A DNA stretch of 64,000 bases from Corynespora cassiicola (Eukaryota; Ascomycota; Dothideomycetes; Pleosporales; Corynesporascaceae): NCBI GenBank assembly GCA_022059125.1, contig JAEUWY010000015.1, positions 1,909,913 to 1,973,912 on the forward strand, written 5' to 3'. The notes below the pieces were generated by a model. The model made no database searches, had not been told where the DNA came from, and saw nothing but the letters and a program-made list of their open reading frames with translations. A program made the translations under genes and the position numbers. Every line of letters starts with the position of its first letter. Positions within the stretch are counted from its first letter, which is position 1. Shown here piece by piece: positions 26,041 to 38,076 of the stretch.

Positions 26041-28341
26041 TTACAGCATCAATGCTGCAGGCAGGGATAGCCACTTCCGCGCGACATGCTTGACGCGCTT
26101 CCACATACCCCTCTCACCATGCTCACGCCCGGCACACCCCTTCTTCCCACCCCTCGCTCCATACCGAGCGCCCAGGCGCTTGGCCTGGCCCTGCGCATGC
26201 CGCCAACAGCCCTCGTCCTTTCTGCCTTTCTCGTCCTTGGGAGGGCGAGGCCCGCCGGGCCCGCGTCCCCAATATCCACCTCGGCTCGCGACCTGGTCCT
26301 CGTATAGGCACTTAGGCTGCTTGTGGTCGGAGAGGCTGCCCATGGGCCAAATGGGAATGACGCAGATTTGCTCGTCAGCGCAGGGTCCGCACTCTTTCCA
26401 CGTGGTCCACTGGAGGTAAGCCACCAGGTTGTCGATTACACCGAGGGCATGGACGGGCGGGGCGAACGTTGTGGACGAATGCGAGAGGGATTGCTCGGTT
26501 GCGGAGAGCGCGGCAAGAAGCGTCGAGCAGATGTTTGTGGTCACGCTGTGGATGGCGCGGTAGGCGAGAGGTACCGACGAGGACTCAGGGAGATGGGGGA
26601 CATGCTGCGCGACGCATCGATCTACCTCGAGAGTGGCATTCCTCCCCGTCACGTCCACGAAGGGCCTCAGGAGTGAAGTCAAATAGCTCGCAAACTCCTC
26701 CTTGCTACCCCTGACCCCCTCATTAGTGGCCAGATAATGCAGAGCCTTTGAGTACCGCATCACCACCATATCCGCTACGGCCTGCCAATTCCTCTTCCTT
26801 CCCGTCTTCTTCTCTCCCGACGCAAGCACCATGCCCGTCACCGCGCTCTTGATGGCCCGCAACTGTCCCACATGCGCATTGACTAGCCGCGGATGCCGCG
26901 TATCAGACACGACGTCGTTGTCCCATAGTCGTAGACCCTCGTACTCGAAGGCCGTAACGAAATCTTCGTAATCGATGTGCACGCGGCCGCCGCCTATGCC
27001 GTGGTACCGTCCCGCGACGGCCTTCATGTAGGACCATCCGCCCATGACGCCACGCGGCTTCAAGTCACCGTCCTTATCTTTGGGCGGCCCAAAGCGCAGA
27101 CCCGCATCCACGGCAACAATGCTAGATGTCCGTAGGTGGGTGGCAAAATCACAAAGGATGATCTCGAACCCGCCTTCCATACGCAGGATTCCGTCAACCT
27201 TGCTGGCCCACAGCGAGGACGCCAGCTTGCAGAGCCCCTCTGCGCGCTCCCTCTCGCGCATCATACCGCCATGGCCGCCGTCAGGGACAGAGGTCAGGTT
27301 CAGGAGCAAGATATCCTGCGTGTCGAGGGTGCCGTTGGAGGTTTTGCCAGCGGACATGCCGTCGATGTAGAGGAGGTGGAGCTCATGAATTGGCGTGTAA
27401 GTGTGCAAGTAGCCCGTCTGTGGGGTTTCTGAGGAGGAAATCAGAGGGCGCTGAGTTTGTCGACGGGACTGCTGCAAGTGGTCGCCGGAGGAGTAGGGGT
27501 GCGGCAAATGGTGAGGCCGAGGGGAAAATGCTTCGCTGTGGCCTCGGTGCTCAGTATTGGGCTGAAGGTGAGTATAAGGGCCGTAGCTGCGACTGGGAGA
27601 GTCATGGGGAGGTCCTTGAGGTGAGGTAGGGAAGTCATGGTGAGACCCGAGGGATGGGAGAACCCTATAAGAACGCCCTGAAGGTGGTGGGGAAGGAGGT
27701 TCATATGGGTCGGCTGGTCGTGGTCCTGGCTCGTATGGTCGATGCGGCTCGTCAGCGTCATGATGCGGCAGGGGAGGAGGGATGTGGTCTGGTATGGGCG
27801 CGTGAGGATGGTGTGGAGGCGGTGAAGGGAACTCATCACGGCTCGGTATCTGAGGTACTGGGTTGGGAGGAGAATGGTTCCCTGGTAGAGGACCGTGAGA
27901 TGGTGGCGGGCCGTGAGGGTGATGCTCCTTGAGTGGGAAGGGGTGGTTACATGGTTCTCCATGTCCATGCTGAAGGTCGTCTTCGCCAACCTTCCGCTCA
28001 CCCATGGATGATACATCATCAGGTGGAGGGTTCTGTCCCGGTGGAGGACCCTTTGGCCTCGCAAAGATTAGAGCGTGCTCGGGTTCAAAGGCCAACCATT
28101 CCATTCCCTCCACAGGCTCTGACTTTGATGTTCCATGGTAGAGCTGAGTGCCTTCGGGCACCTTGGCGAGAAAGAATGACATGCCATTATGGTTCAAAGA
28201 AGAGCCCCATTGGCGCATCGAAGAATGAACAGCGTTGAAGATGTGGTTCGCGTTGTGGGCCTCTGAATCGGCCAACTGCGCCAAAGCGCCAAAAAACCAA
28301 GAAACAAAGGAAACAGACAAAAGGAGAGCCTTGGAACGCAT
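26041..28341 (-). CDS. Secreted protein with proline-rich linker
   Basis: A single 766-residue exon. Residues 1-22 form a signal peptide (MRSKALLLSVSFVSWFFGAL, cut near AQLAD). The N-terminal module has an ordered look: IFNAVHSSMRQWGSSLNHNG, then VPEGTQLYHGT and EWLAFEPEHALIFARP. Residues about 97-290 are low-complexity Pro/His/Ser with many PPP and HHP runs. A second ordered module follows, containing HELHLLYIDGMSAGK, GFEIILCDF and YEDFVTAFEYEGLRLWDND, and a Cys-bearing tail (ECGPCADEQIC). The two ordered modules resemble an uncharacterised ascomycete secreted family from memory; I cannot name a fold or activity. The extreme C-terminus is Gly/Arg/Lys-rich. Several N-glycosylation sites such as NGT and NLT fit passage through the secretory pathway. 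Confidence 0.85.
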   Translation of the reverse strand: MRSKALLLSVSFVSWFFGALAQLADSEAHNANHIFNAVHSSMRQWGSSLNHNGMSFFLAKVPEGTQLYHGTSKSEPVEGMEWLAFEPEHALIFARPKGPPPGQNPPPDDVSSMGERKVGEDDLQHGHGEPCNHPFPLKEHHPHGPPPSHGPLPGNHSPPNPVPQIPSRDEFPSPPPHHPHAPIPDHIPPPLPHHDADEPHRPYEPGPRPADPYEPPSPPPSGRSYRVLPSLGSHHDFPTSPQGPPHDSPSRSYGPYTHLQPNTEHRGHSEAFSPRPHHLPHPYSSGDHLQQSRRQTQRPLISSSETPQTGYLHTYTPIHELHLLYIDGMSAGKTSNGTLDTQDILLLNLTSVPDGGHGGMMRERERAEGLCKLASSLWASKVDGILRMEGGFEIILCDFATHLRTSSIVAVDAGLRFGPPKDKDGDLKPRGVMGGWSYMKAVAGRYHGIGGGRVHIDYEDFVTAFEYEGLRLWDNDVVSDTRHPRLVNAHVGQLRAIKSAVTGMVLASGEKKTGRKRNWQAVADMVVMRYSKALHYLATNEGVRGSKEEFASYLTSLLRPFVDVTGRNATLEVDRCVAQHVPHLPESSSVPLAYRAIHSVTTNICSTLLAALSATEQSLSHSSTTFAPPVHALGVIDNLVAYLQWTTWKECGPCADEQICVIPIWPMGSLSDHKQPKCLYEDQVASRGGYWGRGPGGPRPPKDEKGRKDEGCWRHAQGQAKRLGARYGARGGKKGCAGREHGERGMWKRVKHVARKWLSLPAALML

Positions 28342-31300
28342 ATCGGCGACACAGAGCGCGGGACTCTGCGAAACAGTAAACGCACGGCGAGGCTGAGAGT
28401 TTCTGCAGCAGCACGATATTGGTGCCGCGTTGATAAGGCTGGAGGGAAATTTCGGCTTGCGAAGCAGCTGAGCATCACCACCTCATGGCTGGGCCTTAGT
28501 TTCTTCACGATGGCTGCTTTGGGTGCTGCGTACGCGTCCCATCATGAGGGGGAAAGGACGATATCCCGACTTCGGGATGGCTCGCCTAGTGGCCATCGAT
28601 ATCGATAAGATGGTCCGGTTTCATTGGCTAATAGCACCCGAGGCGTCGTACAACGCTTCCGTTGCGTGAACTCTGGTGACTGAGGATGCTTGCGAATGCT
28701 CGACAGGCGCTCTAATAAACCAGTGCTGCGTCTTCACATGCTTAATAATGGGCTTGGGGGACGTCGTCTTAGTTGGGTAACTACCCGAAGCGGGCGCCTC
28801 CAACTGTTGGAGTCCCCCTTCGGCTAGGGCCGAACCTGGTCCAAGCAGCGCCAACACAACGCCCAGGGCAGCACGGTAGCTTCGCATCCACTCGCCCCGT
28901 CACGTCAGTCAAGACGTTGCACATTTGGATGCCGACGGGACGGCGTGACATTATCAAATGCCGATGTGGTTGCTATGATTGCCGCTTACGGACCAATGTC
29001 GCGAGTCGTGCGCTGGCAGAGAGACTGTCATGGCCTGTGGACTGAGAGACGGAATGTAGACGTCGGCTAGTTGAAAGCTGGCATAGTAGAATCCTGCTTT
29101 GCCCTGAGCATTGAGCTCGGGCTTTTGTGATGCAATACCGACAGGGAAACGCTTTCGCTTTGGTATGGCTAGTCTGAAGTCGTTTGCGACGGACTGGAGA
29201 CGACAAGTCCGATAGTCCGATGTGCCTCCTCGGAATAAGAAATGCGAAGCCGTCCAATCGTCCTGATCGAGATGTAGTTCCAAAGTTGCGATGGTGCTAC
29301 GTCGTACGGACTTGAGAAGACGTCAGTGCATCTTGTCGACCAGGGCGCTCCAGGTCGCAAGTAACGCGAGACGCAGACTAAAAGAATAATGTTTTTTATG
29401 CTGTGCAGTGTCGGCTTTTTGGCAGCATCGGCTTTTTTCGCTCGGAGAAGGATTCATGTCGGCGACCTCTGCGTCATCGACGAATGACAGTTAACCGTCT
29501 TATGGAGTGAAAACATGACACCCCACTCTCGACATAGCCACCTCTATCGAAGAAGCAGCTGGCGCAATTTGAGCACCTCGCGAAACGTACCCTAAATTGT
29601 TAGCATCATCGGTTATCCATCCCGCTGCGCCCTCTTGCGGCAGCAGCAATGCTGGAGGACCCACGCCTGTGCGTCACGCTGTGGAGCTGAGCTGGTCTTC
29701 CGGAGAGAAGATGTGTTGAGATGCTGGCATGATGAGACGATGGGGGCCATTACTTGGGCTCGCGTGGACAGGTGTCAGAGCAGCTCCGAGTGAGCAGACA
29801 AGCTTGTCGGTTGGCGCGTCTCTTAAAGCACGGGACCACGGCCATGTCGGCCCAACGACGATTCGACCGCTTCGATGACCCACAGATCGACGCTAATGCA
29901 GCCTAGTCAAACATGGTTTGGCGCCTTTCAGCCGCTTACACGGACAAAATGAGCCCTGTCACTTCGCGCTCTGCCAGGGGCGAAAATGTGCGAAGCTTTT
30001 CCAACCTCGCGAAGCAAGCTCCGCCGGTAACTTGTTCGCTGGTGCCTGGAAATTGCGTAGACGGGAGAATGGGACCGACTGACTCCTGAGGCTGATTTTG
30101 ACTCACGGCGCGCCCGCCCATTGCCGCGTCTGGTAAGGTGGTTGAGTAGTGCAGAGGCTGTACTCGACCTTTGGGCCTGTACGCCATGGTTATCTCTCCG
30201 GGAACCCTCCGCAGAGTATACCCAGGCCCCTGTAATGCCTGCATGGAACGCGGGGGCGGCCGCTGCACCGCATTGTTGGATTGTGGCAGGGAGATTACCG
30301 AATGGCCGTGTCAACGGTTTGGCATGGCAGGATTCCGTTAGGAAGAAGGTACCGACAATTCTTAAATCTATAAAAAGCCTTGTACTGGCCTTGAAACAGG
30401 ACTTCGGCTGTGGATTACAAGGACGGATTGCGGGGGTTTGGGGATATCCGGCCTTGTTTGACGTCAAATCCGTGCCATTGCACAGTTCCTCTTGCTGGAC
30501 ATCCCAAAGGACGCGGCCGTGCTGATGGAAGAACTGCGGTCTGTTCGAAGGATTCTGCGAACCATACTGGAATCGTTCACCGCTGCCTGTGTGAAGGTGA
30601 CCATTTTCCTACTGAGCACTTTGAGGTCATGGGTAACCAGATCTGGTTGGCGCCTGACCGATTGTGTGAGCAGCTTCTAGTGAGATACTTGGCGTTTGCA
30701 TGGTAGAGAGACTAGAACCTGATGGTCTGCCTTTTTACTGGTGGTGGGTCTGGATTGATGCATTTTGACGTACACGTCCATGTTAAGCAGTTGGATTCGG
30801 AAAATCGGAGCCTTACACGTGCGACCCCTTTTGACCTTGGCTGCATCCTTTAGGATGTTGGAAAGGTGAAGCGCTCAGGATGCTGTATTCTAGCATTTGT
30901 CACAAGCGGCCGCGGAACGGGATCCCTACCGACAGCCGTGCCGTTATGATGACTGGCTTTTTGTGCTGATTGGTGTTTTTTCCCAAGCTGATCATGCCTT
31001 TTGCGCTAGCACAATCCCTTCCCCCTCACTATCGATCCTCACCCACGCGGAACTGTACGGTATTGTATGCTTATTCTGATCCCTGTAAGCACTTGGGTGG
31101 CGTGGTGAGCCACCAACAGAGTATCGCCCTATACCAAGTTTGTCTCTTGGGCTCGAATGAGCCAAGGAATCAACGGGCTGGCAATTCTAGAGCGAGCGAG
31201 CGGTGTCAACAAGCGCCTCTACAATGCCGTCCGAGATGAGTGGAGAAATCTGGCGCTTAATTTTTTTTTCGACTTCCGTAGCCTCGATAATGTCATTCGT

Positions 31301-31805
31301 TGTTCTCGTTGACCTGCAACAATGCCCTAGGCCTGTCAAGTCAGCCTTGTCGAAAAAATTAGGCCTCCCACTAACTGCGGGCGTTTCAGACTAGGAGAGC
31401 GATGCGGTTGCCCCAACCAGGAAAATGGCCTCGCGAACTCCGAAAGAGGAGAGGATGATCAGGCTGCAATTCATATTCTAACAAATGGTAAGTAGCTCGC
31501 GCAAGGAGCATCGCGCTGTCAGAATGGCGGTGTTGCGGAGATCTGCGCGGAACAGCGAAAAGCGTCCGGAAAAGAAAACAGAAAAAGTATGTTCAAAAGA
31601 TTACTTTGTAAAAATAGCTAGCGTTGATTCGAATGCATCTATCCAAGCCATGCACCTGAACAAGAGGGGGATTTTGCTCCATGATATTGCTCCATGATGC
31701 CCTGGTGGATGTATAACTCTTTCTTCGTGCTCTTGATCCAAAAAAAAAATGCCACATATATGAGCGACTGGGTTGCTTGTCGCCCCTATGAGTGCCTACA
31801 AGCAA

Positions 31806-31840
<35 letters not shown>

Positions 31841-32102
31841 TAAAACATGGGTATCGTAAAGGACGAGATTGAAAGGGGGGAGGGGGTCGTTGATGAGGGC
31901 CGCGTAGGACGGACGTTCCGTGCGGCTCTAGGTATGCAGCCACTGCACCTGGATCTCCGGAAGGATGCCTAACAACGGGCCCGCGCCAGAAAATCGATCT
32001 CAGACCGCCTGGTTATGTTCGTTGAAGGGGAGGAATTTGCTTGGCCATCTCGGTGGCAGAATGCGCACTTGGGCAGGGCAGTCATTGCCTGAAATGCGGC
32101 GC
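28342..32102. other. Intergenic stretch with one weak secreted candidate
   Basis: About 3.8 kb. Apart from the candidate at 28621-28887, no frame shows a family motif. A pure ATG/GAT trinucleotide microsatellite lies at about 31806-31840. Open frames at 29928-30525 overlap on both strands and are judged non-coding. Confidence 0.45.
28621..28887 (-). CDS. Possible small secreted protein
   Basis: An 88-residue frame opening with a good signal peptide (MRSYRAALGVVLALLGPGSA, probable cut after ALA) and continuing with a Thr/Pro/Ser stretch. It has no cysteines. No family is recognised. It begins about 540 bp upstream of the start of the larger secreted gene on the same strand. The signal peptide is the only positive evidence. 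Confidence 0.3.
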   Translation of the reverse strand: MRSYRAALGVVLALLGPGSALAEGGLQQLEAPASGSYPTKTTSPKPIIKHVKTQHWFIRAPVEHSQASSVTRVHATEALYDASGAISQ

Positions 32103-32978
32103 TCATTTTGAACCACTTCGTGAAGCTTTGAGGTGTATCCTTTTTACATGATCCCTCTGCAAACGGTGTGAGCTTAATGATCAAAGCTAAATTCTACGAT
32201 TGAAATAGCTCACCATGTTGTCCACTCGACTGAAAACTCTGTCGCAACCTTCCCAGTCGCAGAGCACGCCAGGGTTGTGTTTTGCTTCGTGTCGCGCCAA
32301 GTCCTTTTTGCTGGAGAACCCCCCACCAGTTGCCTGCGGGCACCCTTCATGACGGCAGAAAAAGGACTTTGTGTGTCTTTTGTGATGCTTCCTTAGGTCG
32401 CATCCGCGCGTGAATACCGCTTTTGAGGTGCATCCTGGATAGGCGCAGCTCCAAGTTCCGTTCTTGTTGGGAAACCCATAAGCTCGAAGATCCGGAGAGC
32501 TCGGCGAGAGTGATCGTGATAGCGTAGGTGGTGATCGATCGGCGGTAGCGTTGGAAGGCACCTCCAAGCCCGCACAAGATGATGCCGCCGAATGTGACCT
32601 TGAGGGCCGCGTTCCACCTAGGATCGGTTGAGGCAGCAGCGCGGAAGCATGGCCCAGCTGCTGCGTCGAGCTTAAGCCGGTGAGAGGTGGGTAGGTGGAA
32701 TAGGATACGTGAGCTTGGGGCATGGAAGAGGGCTGCGAAGTCCAGAAGTTGTGCTGTGGGTATGGAGAGGCGCCGAGTGGCCTGTAGTCATGAGCTTGTG
32801 GATAGATCTGACCGGTGCCAACGTGGCTGACGGGCGTCCGATGTGTCAGTTGATGTAGTGGTGGTGAATACATGATGCTGGGAGGTGATTGACAAGAGCT
32901 GGAAGGGAAAAGGTGGCCGAGGCCGTCGTCCTGTCCCATGAGGGCGAGTTCTGCTTCGGGAGAGAAGAAGTTTGTCAT
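32103..32978 (-). CDS. C2H2 zinc-finger transcription factor
   Basis: Two exons, 32978-32214 and 32156-32103; the 57 bp intron (GTGAGC donor, TGCAG acceptor) interrupts the third finger. The product is 272 residues. Residues about 1-170 are disordered, rich in Ser, Pro, His and Gln. Three C2H2 fingers follow: CAYPGCTSKAVFTRGCDLRK with its two His, then CRHEGCPQATGGGFSSKKDL with two His, then CDWEGCDRVFSRVDNM completed across the splice by RDHVKRIH. The last finger must be spliced to gain its histidines, which supports the intron model. The start chosen is MTNFFSPEAEL; the frame is open for 51 codons further upstream and could start at 33131. Targets are unknown. It stands alone between two large non-coding regions, as is common for regulators of development. 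Confidence 0.88.
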
Positions 32979-35900
32979 GGTGGGATGTGCAACTCCGGAG
33001 GAGCCAATGTCGGCAAAATACTTAGTTGGAGCTGTTATTGTGGGAGGATCCAGAGATGAGATGAGTCGAGTGCCCGTAAGTCGAGGGAAGCGTAGGCAGT
33101 AGGTATATCGTGCGAGGGTGGGCCTGTGCACTGGTAGATGCTGAGGTAGAGGAGGACAGCGGGTGGGTTTTAAGAGGTAGACCAGGCCGCAGTGAGTTAG
33201 GGCTAACGTAGGGATTGGGACCGGGGGGGTGTGAGTCTAGTGCCACCACATGCACCCAGTGTAGGAATGCCGTATCCGCAGAATAAGGCTGAAGGCTTTG
33301 TACTTGTGGGAACGTTGTGGCGGGTCGTGGCGGAGTCCTGCTTGTCTTGCAATGTGTGCACTTCCTGATCCAGAATGATTGGCCCGTGGAGATGGGCCTA
33401 AAAGCGACCAAGTTAGAAACGGGGAACAAACGTCCAGCGCAGTGGATTGAAGTATGTTGCGAGAACAGCTTGTGCGTAGATCTGGGGCGCAGGGAGGGCA
33501 GATGCTTATGATGATGGCTTCAGAAGGTGAGAGAACATGCTCACTCAGGGACGCTCGATCGATAAATAGAACCAAGCTAGATGGCGAGCATCAAAAGTGG
33601 GTAGCGCTGGCTAACGCTGGTTGACGCTGGTGGTGCTTTGGGCTTCTGTTTGGGTAGCGCACCATGGCTTGCCTCCCGCTCCAGCAGAAGTGCATAAGCC
33701 GTTCACAAATGCGGTGGGTGCTCAAGTGCGAGTGAGCCTTGGGACTAGCTAACGAACCCTGCAAAGTGAAGTGTACCGCCATGGCGGTTTACACCAAGCT
33801 CTCTCTAGCTCTGCCATGTAATGGGGCCCGGCAGGGTCAAACCTTACAGCCAGAGCGACTCATTCATACTACAAGACGAAGCCGCTCGCAAGGATGACTA
33901 CTGCGGGCATGTGGCACGTTCTCATCGCGACTCCTGTGCGACGGACAAGAGCGCATCGGCCATGGAAGGTTTCCAGAAGGTGTCGCAGGCCTCAGACAGG
34001 GAGGAATGTATTCTCCGAGCGGACGGGGGACAGGTGCTGGGAGGCCACCTGGACAGCGTCTCCCGCGACAACTCGTACGCAAGGTAAGCCGGCACCAGAG
34101 GCGGATGCGCCGCCAGGAGCGATTCCCCAGAGAGACCATCAAGGGTGGGAAATGACCGGGTCGGACGATCGCGCATGGCAGCGGTCGGTGTGCGGGCTCG
34201 GTGGGCTGGCTTACTCCTAGGGTCGTGCCAACGCCGGTCGAGTGTTGCACTGTAGCTCCGGCTACACATTGCCGGGCAGCATCTCGTGGAGGTGAGTGGT
34301 CGGGGCCAAAAGTCGGGCGAAGGCGATGTATTATTAGTAATGAAAGATCCGAGAAGCGAATGCAAAGCCATGCCACTGATCACTTAATTTCTGAGTCAGA
34401 ACGTTTCATGGCGGTGGCCGCGCGCAGGCTGTTTGACCTGCCACTTCTCTCACGCTCGCCCATGTAGTACATGCACGAATTCCGACCGTTGCCAGTGACG
34501 GCTCAACCTTGGATATTAAAAGGACAGCCAGGGCGAGGGCGAGACTTTCGTCATGGCCCGTGACGCCAAGCCTCTTAGCTCGTTGCTCTCATGCCGCTTG
34601 GCCGGATTCGAACGCGGTGCATGTCGGCAGGCATCATCAAGCCGCTGTATCTGCTCTGGAGTGATGATGATGGTGGTGGTGGTGGATGATGAGCGCGGCC
34701 GTTTCGAATTGGGGGAGGGGGACGAGAAACCTGCCCAACGGCGGGGGCTGCATAAAGTAAGGCCTCCCATCCAACATCGACCCTTCCCGTCAACAGCCTC
34801 TTGAAGCCCATGGCGCCTATTTGCATATGTCCCAATATGAATGGTCCCTTGATTTGAGTGCAGTTAGCCGCCTAAATGGCCTGAGATTTGATGACCAGTG
34901 CGATTTTGGCCACATCTCTTTCCATCACCTCCACCCGACCACTTGGCCTTGACCAGTTCGACCGCACTCCAATATGGCGTCCAAGACAGGTACATGACCG
35001 CAAAGAAGCTCATAGTCGTTTTCTGATCCCACATGGGGCGAGAGTCGTCCGTCGCATGCGGCCTTGAACTCTTGAACTGCGCCTTTCCTTCAGCTCCACT
35101 CCGCCTGCTTGGGCGGATGTGAGTGCAAAATCTCATGTGCAAACAGAGCGAGGGATTGTCCCGGCCCCAGGCAACAACAGCATCGGAATGCTGGGTTATT
35201 ACTGGGCCCCGTTCAGCCGTGACTGCTGCGGTTCGGGCCCATATGGGGGTGTGGGATGGGTTTGAGATCCTGTTTGAAGCAACAGCCGTCATCCAACCCA
35301 CCAAGGCGCTCCGCGAGGGCTGGGCTCCAGGCGGTGGAACAGGGTACACTGCGGTCGCGTCTGAGGGTTCGTAGATGGATGCAGCCCCGTGCGTGGCCGG
35401 GCCCTCTTGTTGGAGCGGCCCTCTCGGGACGCATGATGGACATGTTGAATGGTTTCAGTGAGGGGGAGAAGGCCCAGAGTGGAGTCTGCAACATGATTGT
35501 GTGTGGCAGTGGCAATGCAGGTGCGAGCATCGCGGCTGCCTCTTGCTGGCTTTCCCCGATATCGCACAACAACACCTGGACTGAGGCCACATGTCTGTAT
35601 ACGCCATCGACTCCCGCGCACCCCGTGTGCCTCTTCGCTCTTGGGGCCCAGCACCTCGCAGTCCAGGGAATATCCGTCCGTCTACGGGAGGACCTGGCTC
35701 ATTGACTCCGGACGCCAACTTCGCAGTATCCAGGACAGCGTGTCGGCAAAACTCTACCCGCGGATAGAGACATCAAGTCCGCAGCGAGCGGTAGTCGGCG
35801 AATCGCAACCCTCTGCTAGGTAACCATGTCGTTTAGTTAGACGCTCCAGCATCAAGTTGAGGGGTCATAGCGCAAGGCAGAATCTGAGCTCTTGCGGGCC

Positions 35901-38076
35901 AGGGCTCCGTGTAGTCCAGGGCTGTATCTGGTTTGGTTCCTAATCCGGTGTTTGCTCTGCTAACCGTCAAAGACAAATTCAGAACTCAGCCCTCAACAAT
36001 CTCGCCTGCTGTGGCTCATCAGAAGACGACCTGTGATGGACCAGGAAGCCGCTGATTACACTGCAAGACCTCTAATTACGCCCGCCGAGCGCGCCCTCTC
36101 CGCTAAGGTGGCGCCCTGATTGATCTCATACAGATCGGACTCCGGCCTCCTCAGCAACCAGGCTTCTAGAAGACCCTAAGAAGCTCACGCCGTAGTGGTG
36201 CGCCATCTTGGCTGCAGTACCGCGCCCAGTGGCCTGGATACCTCGACCTGCCCCCCATCTTCCACATAGCCAGTGCATGCGGCGCAGGGCACGCTAGTGC
36301 AACCATAGCCACGATAGCGGCTCACGGTAGCCCCCAAACTAGTATTCAAGCGAAACGTGCTGGAAAAAAATATCCGAGGGGCGGTTTGCTGCGCCCCAAA
36401 CACACGTGATGGGTCTTAACAAGGCCAGCAACCCGATGCAGAAGATCAGCGTCTCTTATCATGCCCATGCTGTAGGATCGGATCTCATACAGGGTAAGAC
36501 GGAACGAAAGAAGCTTAAAGTAAACCCCTGCTGTGGTACGCCCCCGTCTAAACCTGCACAATCGCAAAGACCAGGCCGTAGGCACTGCAGAGCCTTGCTG
36601 TTGGCTGACATGAAGTAGAGCACATGTCTGTTAGATTCATCTGTCTCAAAAAGGCAGAGGCGCACATTTGGAGTTCTGACAATGCCTTGCGTTTACAAGA
36701 GCAGCCATCTCAACTATCACGTTGTAGATGAATAGAGCACTGATCTGTCCTGTTCCTACCAACCCGAGTTCCAACCTGGCGAGAAGTTCGTATATTCGTA
36801 TAGTTCCAGATGGCGTTTAACATATGGCCAAGGCCAATCAAGATCCAATGATTGTTCTCATCACGTTTAGTGGCGAAAAAAAAACATAACCACCATGGAA
36901 GCTTGAATGCTAATTTTAACTACACTTGAAACTCTCACGGCGATCCCTTCGTGTATGCCGTTCGCGACGGCTAAATACGAGGTGTGATCGCGTGGCAAAG
37001 TCTCAAACAGTCGACCTGCTCTATCAGTACCCTTCTACGTGTACCGATTCGCTGGTCCAGCACCCAACACTGCTGCTTTCCCGAGCTGACCACGGCCCCT
37101 GATGTTGCACAGCTTGAATTCATGGTATTAGACTGGGCACGCCGGCCACAAGGTGGCATGCAAACTTGTTTGTGCGAGCATATACTACAAAGATAGTATC
37201 ATTTGCCTGATTATGCACTATTGCATGAGAGCCAAAGGTCCGCAATCAGGGCAAAACTACTCCGCTCCAACTTGGCCATTCGCATTTCGACTTTTGGCTG
37301 TCTCCAAGTGATTTGCCTCCTCGCTCCATGGGACTTGAATGGATTTCCGTAGCATCCGACCGGAGTTGGATCGGAATATGCAGGTTGTTTTTCCCGCAGC
37401 CGAAGTGGATGCTTGTAATCTGGAGTAGGGTGCAATATTCATACTATCCCTCGCGCAGCGATTAGAAATCACCATCTATTTTCGAAGTAGCAGAGTAGAC
37501 CATTGCATCCCTCCCGTTTCTATGGTATTTGCCGTTCCACAATGAGATTTGCGGTCCCGCATTCTTCGCTTGACTAACACCATTACTTTCCGCGGAACAC
37601 ACAGTCGGCCGTAAGTCGCAAAATCTGCAAAAGTCCACTTTGATTCACCACATGACTCTCAGCTGCCCCTAGTGGCCCTTATAATCACGTGTCGAACATA
37701 CACTTTGTTGGCAAAAGGTTGTTCTGCTCAAACATCGCCAAAGTCGGCCCGTGCCGTTTGATTTGCGTCACACCAGAGAGCGAAATATCTCAGCCAACTC
37801 CTCCCACCTTCCTCCTTCCTATCTGATTGCCGTAGCGGACCCAGTTTTACCGTTATCATGCGGGGGCCTGCGGGGAAAGTGTGCCCTGGCGTAAAATTTG
37901 CGGCGTAGTCCAAGAGCGCGCTTGCCGCGCGGTATTCTTCACGAGGGCGCTGTAGATTTGAACGGTCCCCTATACATAAACATTAGGACGGCACAGCTAT
38001 TGTGTGTATTTGTTTCGTCGACCGCGATCGTTCCCTGTTTTGATTGCTGGCCGATATAGGACCGAGAATCACAACA
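32979..38076. other. Large non-coding stretch between regulators
   Basis: About 5.1 kb with no recognised gene. Open frames of 150-170 codons at 33864-34383 and 34864-35705 overlap on opposite strands and lack motifs. A GAT/GGT-rich run occurs at about 34664-34692. A T-loop-like string at about 34610-34620 lacks a pairing stem and is not a tRNA. AT content rises from about 36600. Confidence 0.45.

Noticed and set aside
31593..31943. Poly-His open frame
   Set aside because: Created by the ATG/GAT trinucleotide microsatellite at about 31806-31840.
33864..34383. Two overlapping 150-170 codon minus-strand frames
   Set aside because: They overlap each other in different frames and a plus-strand frame; no domain and low-complexity composition.
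34560..34640. Possible tRNA on the minus strand
   Set aside because: A GTTCGAATCC string is present, but the T-stem does not pair and no A-box or acceptor stem could be found.
34864..35705. 161- and 149-codon frames on opposite strands
   Set aside because: Mutually overlapping, no recognised family, no splice support.
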